From NCBI RefSeq assembly GCF_943913695.1, contig NZ_CALTZE010000128.1, forward strand, positions 1 to 10,296: a DNA stretch of 10,296 nucleotides. The letters run 5' to 3'. Positions 5,381-10,296 of this stretch are shown one piece after another. Numbering within the stretch: the first letter of the stretch is position 1; every line of letters starts with the position of its first letter. The notes below the pieces were generated by a model. It made no database searches and was not told the DNA's origin. It was given only the letters and a program-made list of their open reading frames with translations. The position numbers and the translations under genes were made by a program. The stretch is from an uncultured Marmoricola sp. (GTDB lineage: Bacteria; Actinomycetota; Actinomycetes; Propionibacteriales; Nocardioidaceae).

Positions 5381-6238
5381 TCAGAAGGCCGTGGCCAGCA
5401 GGTCGGCGTAGAGCTCGTGCTCGTCGGCGTCGAGCCCGCGCGAGCGGAACCAGGCACAGACGTTGGCGCAGTCGCGCAGCAGGAAGTCGAAGCCCTGCGG
5501 GTTGGCCACCAGGTCGACGGCCTGCGGCAGGTCGATCATCACCAGGCGCTCGCCGGCGACGAGCAGGTTGTAGGCCGAGAGGTCGCCGTGCACCAGCCCC
5601 TGCTGCACCATCGTCGCCAGCGCCTCGCGCAGCTGGTCGTAGAGATGTGTCAGCAGGGCGGGCGAGGGCCGCACCTGGGCGAGCCGAGGCGCCGTCTCCC
5701 CGTCGTGGCTGACCCACTCCATGAGCAGCTCGGTGCCGTCGAGCTGCACCGGGTAGGGCACCGGCAGCCCGGCTCGCCAGCAGCGCACCAGCGTGGTCCA
5801 CTCCGCGCCCGCCCACTGGCCGGCCGCGACCGCCCGGCCGAACGCCGTACCCCTGGCCGCGGCACGTGCCTCCCGGGAGTCCTTGCCGCGCCGGCCCTCG
5901 GTGTAGGCGGCATTGCGGTGGAAGTCGCGGTGGCCGGACCCGCGGTAGCGCTTGGCCGCCAGGACCACACCGTCGGTGTCCGGCACCGCCCGCTCCAGCA
6001 GGAAGACGTCGGCCTCCTTGCCGGTCTTGAGGATGCCGAGCTCGGTGTCGACCGCGCCGCGGTCGGTCACCACCCAGTCGGGGCGGGGCTCGGGGCCGCG
6101 GCACAGCGGCTCCACCGACCACCACGTGGTCCAGCGCTGGGTGGCGTCGTCAGGGTCGTCGTAGGCGCGGAAGTCGCAGACGAACGCAGGGTCGATCGAG
6201 TCGAGGTCAGGCTCGGGTGAGCCCTCGAAGAGGTACAC
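5381..6238 (-). CDS. RIO1-like atypical serine kinase/ATPase
   Basis: 285-residue protein with a full RIO kinase core. Using the GTG at 6238: nucleotide-binding loop KTGKEADVFLL (71-81), lysine K96 in LAAKRYR, the RIO1-type flexible loop with RNAAYTEGRRGKD (about 109-121), an alpha-C-type glutamate near E146, catalytic loop HGDLSAYNLL with D219 and N224, and the metal-binding IDLPQ with D236, the RIO replacement for DFG. All catalytic residues are present, so it is probably active. RIO1 proteins act in ribosome small-subunit maturation in archaea and eukaryotes; bacterial members have no settled role. The GTG is chosen because GGAG at 6244-6247 lies five bases before it and the coding-like sequence begins there. 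A longer in-frame form from 6355 would add a Pro/Arg/Thr-rich stretch that looks non-coding. 77 bases follow before osmC. Confidence 0.87.
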   Translation of the reverse strand: MYLFEGSPEPDLDSIDPAFVCDFRAYDDPDDATQRWTTWWSVEPLCRGPEPRPDWVVTDRGAVDTELGILKTGKEADVFLLERAVPDTDGVVLAAKRYRGSGHRDFHRNAAYTEGRRGKDSREARAAARGTAFGRAVAAGQWAGAEWTTLVRCWRAGLPVPYPVQLDGTELLMEWVSHDGETAPRLAQVRPSPALLTHLYDQLREALATMVQQGLVHGDLSAYNLLVAGERLVMIDLPQAVDLVANPQGFDFLLRDCANVCAWFRSRGLDADEHELYADLLATAF

Positions 6239-6314
6239 GGGTGCTCCAGGGACGAGGGGGGCCGTACGGGCCCGGGGGACGGTCGGCGGGCAGGCCGAGG
6301 ACAGCGATGCGCAT
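6207..6314 (-). CDS. Possible 35-codon upstream ORF overlapping the RIO-like gene
   Basis: An ATG at 6314 with a strong Shine-Dalgarno match (GAGGGGG at 6320-6326, five bases away) opens a 35-residue frame beginning MRIAVLGLPADRPPGPYG. It ends at TGA 6207-6209, overlapping the RIO-like start by 32 bases in another frame. Its first 17 codons mostly end in G or C, as real genes here do; the pattern fades near and inside the overlap. It could be a regulatory leader peptide whose translation affects the RIO-like start, or chance. I do not recognise the peptide. It could also be the true N-terminus if a base were missing or extra, though nothing else points to a frameshift. Confidence 0.3.
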   Translation of the reverse strand: MRIAVLGLPADRPPGPYGPPRPWSTRVPLRGLTRA

Positions 6315-6423
6315 GTCGTCCCCCTCTCGTCTCGGTCGCGGGCTGTGGGTCCCACGCGGTGACCCAGCGTCGTACGCGCGGGGTGGCGGCAGCAACCGGT
6401 TTTCCGGGCCCGACGGGTCGGCG
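6239..6423. other. 185-base gap between gndA and the RIO-like gene
   Basis: Besides the possible upstream ORF, the gap holds two small symmetries: CCGG-TTTT-CCGG at 6396-6407, 17 bases after the gndA stop in the minus direction and a possible part of a terminator, and GTGGGTCCCAC at 6345-6355, a perfect 11-base inverted repeat about 30 bases before the upstream-ORF ATG that could be an operator. I see no convincing -35/-10 pair. Both symmetries are short for this base composition. Confidence 0.3.
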
Positions 6424-7866
6424 TCAGGGGAGCTCGGACTCGGAGCGGTCACCGGCCCAGAGGGTGTGGAAGGTGCCGTCGCGGTCGACGCGCTGGTAGG
6501 TGTGGGCGCCGAAGTGGTCGCGGAGGGCCTGGATCAGCGCGGCGGGGAGGCGCTCGCGGCGCAGGGCGTCGAAGTAGGAGAGCGAGGAGCCGAAGGCCGG
6601 CACGGGTACGCCGGCCGCGGCCGCCAGCGCGACCACCCGGCGCCACCCGGCCTCGCCGTCCTTGAGGGCCTGGGCGAAGTAGTCCTGGGTCATCAGCGTG
6701 GTCAGGTCGGGCTGGACCTCGTAGGCCTCGCGGATCCGGTCGAGGAAGCGGGCCCGGATGATGCACCCGCCGCGCCAGATCGTCGCGCACGCGCCGGGGT
6801 CGACACCCCAGTCGTGGGTGTTGCTGCCCTCGGTGATCATGTCGAAGCCCTGGGCGTAGGCGACGACCTTGCAGGCGTAGAGCGCGGTGCGGACGTCCTC
6901 GACGAGCTGGTCGCGGTGCTCGACGACGGGCACGTCGGCCCCGGAGGCGAACACCTCGCGCGCGGCCGACCGCTGCTCGGCGTGCCCCGAGACGCTGCGC
7001 GCGAAGGTCGCCTCGGCGATGCCGGTGACGGGGACGCCGAGGTCGAGCGCGCTCTGCACGGTCCAGCGACCGGTGCCCTTCTGCTCGGCCTGGTCGAGCA
7101 CCACGTCGACGAACGGCGTGCCCGACGCGTCGTCGTGGCTCAGCACGTCGGCGGTGAGGTCGATCAGGAACGACTCGAGGTCGCCGTCGTTCCACTCGCG
7201 GAAGATCTCGCCGATCTCGGCGGGGGAGAGGTCGAGCAGGGTCCGCAGCAGGTCGTAGGCCTCGGCGATGAGCTGCATGTCGGCGTACTCGATGCCGTTG
7301 TGCACCATCTTGACGAAGTGGCCGGCCCCGTCGGGTCCCACGTGGGCCGCGCACGGCGTGCCGTCGACCCGGGCCGCGATCGCCTCGACGACCGGGCCGA
7401 GCCGCTCGTAGGCGTGCTCGGAGCCGCCGACCATGATGGAGGGGCCCTCGAGCGCACCCTCCTCGCCTCCCGAGACGCCCATGCCGACGAAGTGCAGGTC
7501 GCGCTCGGCGAGCGCCTGCTGCCGGCGCAGGGTGTCGGCGTAGTGCGCGTTGCCCGCGTCGACGACGATGTCGCCCTCGTCGAGCAGGGGCACCAGCGCG
7601 TCGACCACCGCATCGGTGGCCTCGCCGGCCTTGACCATCACCACGATGGCGCGCGGTCTCTCGATGGAGCTGACGAAGTCCTCCAGCGACTCCGAGGCCA
7701 CGAAGTCGCCCTCGTCGCCGAACTCCTCGACCAGCGCGGTCGTCTTCTCGTGGGACCGGTTGTGGACGGCCACGGTGTAGCCGTGCCGAGCCATGTTGCG
7801 GGCCAGGTTGCGGCCCATGGTGGCCAGGCCGGTCAGTCCGATGTCGGCGCGTGCGTCAGTGGTCAC
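6424..7866 (-). CDS. gndA: 6-phosphogluconate dehydrogenase, decarboxylating (NADP+-type)
   Basis: 480-residue full-length enzyme of the oxidative pentose phosphate pathway, converting 6-phosphogluconate to ribulose 5-phosphate and CO2 with reduction of NADP+. Visible in order: the dinucleotide fold GLATMG (13-18) with HNRS (35-38) after the second strand, as in NADP-type enzymes; VVMVKAG (75-81); GVSGGEEGALEGPSIMVGG (130-148); the catalytic motif KMVHNGIEY with K186 and E193, equivalent to K183/E190 of characterised enzymes; and the all-helical C-terminal domain ending in FHTLWAG (467-472). Length matches the long dimeric form (about 470). The GTG at 7866 has no clear SD; a 12-base palindrome lies four bases upstream. 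An NAD+-specific cofactor is less likely but not excluded. It probably supplies NADPH. Confidence 0.96.
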   Translation of the reverse strand: MTTDARADIGLTGLATMGRNLARNMARHGYTVAVHNRSHEKTTALVEEFGDEGDFVASESLEDFVSSIERPRAIVVMVKAGEATDAVVDALVPLLDEGDIVVDAGNAHYADTLRRQQALAERDLHFVGMGVSGGEEGALEGPSIMVGGSEHAYERLGPVVEAIAARVDGTPCAAHVGPDGAGHFVKMVHNGIEYADMQLIAEAYDLLRTLLDLSPAEIGEIFREWNDGDLESFLIDLTADVLSHDDASGTPFVDVVLDQAEQKGTGRWTVQSALDLGVPVTGIAEATFARSVSGHAEQRSAAREVFASGADVPVVEHRDQLVEDVRTALYACKVVAYAQGFDMITEGSNTHDWGVDPGACATIWRGGCIIRARFLDRIREAYEVQPDLTTLMTQDYFAQALKDGEAGWRRVVALAAAAGVPVPAFGSSLSYFDALRRERLPAALIQALRDHFGAHTYQRVDRDGTFHTLWAGDRSESELP

Positions 7867-7915
7867 GGGCGGGTACGTACCCAGCCCGGCGCGCGGAGCA
7901 CGAGCGCGCTCGGCC
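7867..7915. promoter_or_regulatory. Short gap with two perfect 12-bp palindromes before gndA
   Basis: GGGTACGTACCC (7871-7882) and CGAGCGCGCTCG (7901-7912) are both perfect and occupy half of a 49-base gap between the small membrane protein and gndA. The first lies four bases from the gndA GTG. TACGTA (minus strand, centre of the first) sits at the spacing of a leaderless -10 box but lacks the final T. The palindromes could be operators or parts of a terminator and start-site structure. No known regulator motif is recognised. Confidence 0.35.
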
Positions 7916-8107
7916 TCAGCCCAGCCAGCTCTGACCGCGCACGTTGGGCCCGTTGATGTGGCTGCGCACTTCTGCCTCGCGTTGCGCGTCGGTCTGGAGC
8001 CGGTCGATCTCGGGGGTGCTCCTGCCGCTGCGGCGCTCGCGCACGTAGAGCAGCGCCACCACCGCGATCCCGACGACCCACACCGTGATCCATGCCCATG
8101 CCGGCAT
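7916..8107 (-). CDS. Small single-pass membrane protein, unknown function
   Basis: 63-residue protein. Residues about 2-21 (AWAWITVWVVGIAVVALLY) form one hydrophobic segment, followed by a basic stop-transfer VRERRSGR and a polar, charged tail with EIDRLQTDAQREAEVRSHIN that may be helical. The topology is probably N-out with a cytoplasmic tail (positive-inside rule). ATG at 8107 is chosen because CAGGAG at 8114-8119 lies six bases before it; a longer frame from 8137 would start inside that ribosome binding site region and add nothing recognisable. It lies 31 bases after ssuD and 49 before gndA on the same strand, so it may be in their transcript. I do not recognise a family. Confidence 0.7.
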   Translation of the reverse strand: MPAWAWITVWVVGIAVVALLYVRERRSGRSTPEIDRLQTDAQREAEVRSHINGPNVRGQSWLG

Positions 8108-8138
8108 CTGCAGCTCCTGTCCGAGAGGGTGTCCCAAC

Positions 8139-9290
8139 CTACCTCGCGAGCAGACCCTCGCGCCGCAGCACGGGCATCACGCCCTCGGAGACCCAGTAGG
8201 CCTCCTCGACGTGCGGGTAGCCCGACAGGATGAACTCGTCGATGCCCAGAGCGGCGTACTCCGCGATGGAGGAGGCGACCTCCTCGTGGCTCCCGACCAG
8301 CGCCGTGCCGGCGCCGCCGCGGACCAACCCGACTCCCGCCCACAGGCCCGGGTGGATCTCCAGCTCGTGGGCGTCGGTGAAGGTGGAGTGGTCACCCCCG
8401 GCGCCGTGCAGGGCCCGCATCCGCTGCTGGCCGACCGACTGGCTGGACCCGAGCGCCTCCTGCGCTTTGCGTACGTCGGCGGGGTCGAGCTCGTCGAGCA
8501 TCTGCTGGGCCACCGCCCACGCGGCCTCGGAGGTGTCGCGGGTGATGGTGTGCAGCCGGATGCCGAAGCGCAGCGTGCGACCGGCCTCCTTCGCCAGACC
8601 GCGCATCCAGTCCAGCTTCTCCGCGACGGCCTCCGGCGGCTCGCCCCAGGTGAGGTAGACGTCGACGTGCTCGGCCGCGACCGGACCGGCCGCGGGCGAG
8701 GAGCCGCCGAAGTAGAGCTCGGGCAGCGGGTCGGGGGCCTCCCGCACCCGGGCGTCGGTGACGTCGTAGTAGTCGCCCTGGAAGTCGATGCCTTGCTCGC
8801 GCCAGGCACCACGCAGCACGGTGAGGAACTCACCGGTCCGGGCGTACCGCTCCTCGGAGCCGTACGACGCGGGGTCGCCGAAGCGGCGCTGCTCCGAGGG
8901 CTCCCCGCCGGTCACGATGTTGAGCAGCAGCCGGTTGCCCGAGATCCGCTGGTAGGTCGAGGCCATCTGCGCCGCGAGCGTCGGGTGCAGCGAGCCGGGC
9001 CGGAAGGCGACCAGGAACTTCAGCCGCTCGGTCTCGCGCATCAGCGCGGCCGTGGTCAGCCACGCGTCCTCGCACCAGGTGCCGGTGGGGGTCAGCACCC
9101 CCGTGAAGCCGGCGTGCTCCGCGGTCCGGGCCACCTGCGCCAGGTAGTCGATGGTCGGGGGCCGGAACTGGGCGGCGCTGCCGACGTTGCCGGGGCCCTG
9201 CCCGATGCCGCGGGGGACCGAGTGGCCCCCGCCGACCAGGGTGCGGCTGTCGCCCGTGGTGGGCAGGAACCAGTGCAGCTTCAGACTCAC
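8139..9290 (-). CDS. ssuD: FMNH2-dependent alkanesulfonate monooxygenase
   Basis: 383-residue LLM-class flavin-dependent monooxygenase. The reaction splits the C-S bond of alkanesulfonates with FMNH2 and O2, giving aldehyde and sulfite for sulfur assimilation in the cytosol; it needs a separate flavin reductase (SsuE type), not in the window. Active-site residues known from E. coli SsuD are all present: C73 in TGTWCEDAWL (E. coli C54), R245 and H247 in FGIRLHTITR (R226/H228), R324 in GLVRGGAGTALVG (R297) and Y358 in LSGYPHVEEAY (Y331). The loop at about 15-44 is longer than in E. coli, and the C-terminal tail is shorter, ending soon after the barrel. The GTG overlaps the ssuA stop as GTGA, with AAGGAG at 9296-9301 five bases upstream, so translation is coupled to ssuA. 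Confidence 0.96.
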   Translation of the reverse strand: MSLKLHWFLPTTGDSRTLVGGGHSVPRGIGQGPGNVGSAAQFRPPTIDYLAQVARTAEHAGFTGVLTPTGTWCEDAWLTTAALMRETERLKFLVAFRPGSLHPTLAAQMASTYQRISGNRLLLNIVTGGEPSEQRRFGDPASYGSEERYARTGEFLTVLRGAWREQGIDFQGDYYDVTDARVREAPDPLPELYFGGSSPAAGPVAAEHVDVYLTWGEPPEAVAEKLDWMRGLAKEAGRTLRFGIRLHTITRDTSEAAWAVAQQMLDELDPADVRKAQEALGSSQSVGQQRMRALHGAGGDHSTFTDAHELEIHPGLWAGVGLVRGGAGTALVGSHEEVASSIAEYAALGIDEFILSGYPHVEEAYWVSEGVMPVLRREGLLAR

Positions 9291-10296
9291 AGCTTCTCCT
9301 TCGCCTCGCGGGTCGCCTCGTCGACGGCCTCGTTGAAGTCGGTGACGAACCAGTCGCTGAGCGTGGGCTCGGCCGTGACCTGGCCCTGCTCGGCGAAGGC
9401 GTCCCACATCTCCTGCTCGCTGGCCACGACCTCGCCGTCGATGGGCAGCGGTGCGTACTCGCGGCGCTCGACCGCGCTGCGGGTCACCTCGAGCGGCAGC
9501 CCGGTCTCCTCGGACCAGGTCTCCGCCCAGACGTCCTTATGGGAGCCGGCCCAGACCTGCGCCTTGGCCAGGGCGCCGAGGTAGTGCTCGATGGCCGCCT
9601 TGGTGGCCGTGTCGTCGAGGGAGTCGTCGGAGGCGACCTGGAAGGCCAGCCCGTTGACCAGGCCCTCACCGTCGCTGAGCACGCGGGCGTCGGCGTCGAT
9701 CTCGGCCTGGCTGGTGAAGGGCTCCCAGATCGCCCAGGCGTCCACCGAGCCGCCCTGGAAGGCGGCCAGGCCCTCCGTGGGCTGGAGGTAGACCGGCTCG
9801 ATGTCATCGAAGGTGAGCCCGGCGTCGGCGAGCTGGGCGAGCAGGTTGTAGTTGGCCGAGCTGCCCTTGGCGACGGCGACCTTCTTGCCCTCGAGGTCCG
9901 TGACGTCCTCGACCGCCGAGTCGGCGGGCACCACGATCGCGTCGCCGGAGCTGCCCTGGGAGTAGGCCGAGACGACCTTGAGCTTCTTGCCCTGGTCGAT
10001 GGCGAAGAGCGGCGGCGTGTTGCCGACGCCACCCACGTCGACCGCGCCGCTGCTGATCGCGTCGAGCATCGGCGGGCCGGAGGTGAAGGGCTTCCACTCG
10101 ACCTCGTAGGGCAGGTCGTCGAGGTCGCCGGACGCGGCGAGCAGCGCCTGGGAGCCGCCCTTCTGGTCGCCGACGACCAGCGTCACCTTGGACAGGTCGA
10201 CGCTGCCGTCCTCGCGCACGGCGTCGCTGTTGTCCGAGCCGCCGGCGCAGCCGCTGAGCAGCAGTGCGAGCAGGACCAGCACCGCGACGACCCGGG
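9287..10296 (-). CDS. ssuA: Aliphatic sulfonate ABC transporter substrate-binding lipoprotein (5' end outside window)
   Basis: 336 codons of the gene are present (9287-10296); the start lies beyond the right edge, because the hydrophobic signal sequence is already under way there (RVVAVLVLLALLLSGC). The lipobox LSGC predicts a diacylated cysteine and anchoring to the outer face of the membrane. The mature protein has the SsuA/NMT1-like periplasmic-binding fold: VGDQKGGSQALL, then FTSGPPMLDAISSGAVDVGG and VGNTPPLFAIDQG, KVAVAKGSSANYNLLAQL, and VDAWAIWEPFTSQAE, all typical sulfonate/nitrate/taurine binding segments. Its partner is SsuD, overlapping by four bases, which favours sulfonates over nitrate or taurine. 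The ATPase and permease (SsuB, SsuC) are not downstream; they may lie to the right, outside the window. Confidence 0.93.
   Translation of the reverse strand, partial: RVVAVLVLLALLLSGCAGGSDNSDAVREDGSVDLSKVTLVVGDQKGGSQALLAASGDLDDLPYEVEWKPFTSGPPMLDAISSGAVDVGGVGNTPPLFAIDQGKKLKVVSAYSQGSSGDAIVVPADSAVEDVTDLEGKKVAVAKGSSANYNLLAQLADAGLTFDDIEPVYLQPTEGLAAFQGGSVDAWAIWEPFTSQAEIDADARVLSDGEGLVNGLAFQVASDDSLDDTATKAAIEHYLGALAKAQVWAGSHKDVWAETWSEETGLPLEVTRSAVERREYAPLPIDGEVVASEQEMWDAFAEQGQVTAEPTLSDWFVTDFNEAVDEATREAKEKL

Noticed and set aside
6314..6355. Longer start of the RIO-like gene at 6355
   Set aside because: The added residues are a Pro/Arg/Thr-rich stretch without homology-like features, and the GTG at 6238 has a well-placed GGAG.
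6217..7956. Long plus-strand open frame of 579 codons opposite gndA
   Set aside because: It mirrors a clear enzyme with conserved motifs on the other strand; its own translation is Gly/Val/Ala/Arg/His-rich without a recognisable family, as expected for antisense frames in GC-rich DNA.
8085..9584. Plus-strand open frame of 499 codons opposite ssuD and ssuA
   Set aside because: Same reason: antisense of two well-supported genes, spanning their junction, with no family motif.
1..10296. A dedicated defence island or mobile element
   Set aside because: No integrase, transposase, phage gene, toxin partner, att-like direct repeats or change in base composition; the AbiEi-like orphan alone is not enough.

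Overview
The window is a GC-rich, gene-dense piece of a high-GC actinobacterial chromosome. GTG starts, strong third-position G/C and gene content suggest a Nocardioides-like member of the Nocardioidaceae. That placement is an inference from style and homology, not from a marker gene. I recognise eleven genes with good support (one truncated by the window edge) plus one weaker small ORF. There is no tRNA, rRNA, CRISPR array or transposase, and no gap between genes longer than 300 bases.

Layout. Left (1-2071, + strand): a zinc-ribbon metallopeptidase with an HExxH site, a 150-base gap holding four copies of a 21-bp tandem repeat, and an AbiEi-type winged-helix protein whose nuclease-like C-terminal half has lost its catalytic residues. 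Centre-left (2106-4054, - strand): two CitE/HpcH-type lyase genes overlapping by ATGA. The upstream one resembles L-malyl-CoA/beta-methylmalyl-CoA lyase and the downstream one resembles (3S)-malyl-CoA thioesterase, so together they could run glyoxylate and acetyl-CoA to malate without classical malate synthase. A divergent dps gene (4193-4738, +) follows, with a possible stress-sigma promoter. Right (4791-10296, - strand): read in transcription order, ssuA (cut by the edge), ssuD (GTGA overlap), a 63-residue single-pass membrane protein, 6-phosphogluconate dehydrogenase, a bacterial RIO1-like kinase (with a possible 35-codon upstream ORF), and an OsmC-like peroxidase.

How they fit. Sulfonate uptake and desulfonation (SsuA/SsuD) consumes reduced flavin, and 6-phosphogluconate dehydrogenase makes NADPH. 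Dps and OsmC are oxidative-stress proteins. The malyl-CoA pair belongs to C2/propionate assimilation. Apart from the two overlapping pairs, the genes look like ordinary chromosomal neighbours rather than one dedicated system. The parts that resist simple explanation are the 21-bp repeat array beside the AbiEi-like orphan, the RIO kinase with its overlapping upstream ORF, and the unknown small membrane protein with two perfect 12-bp palindromes just downstream of it.
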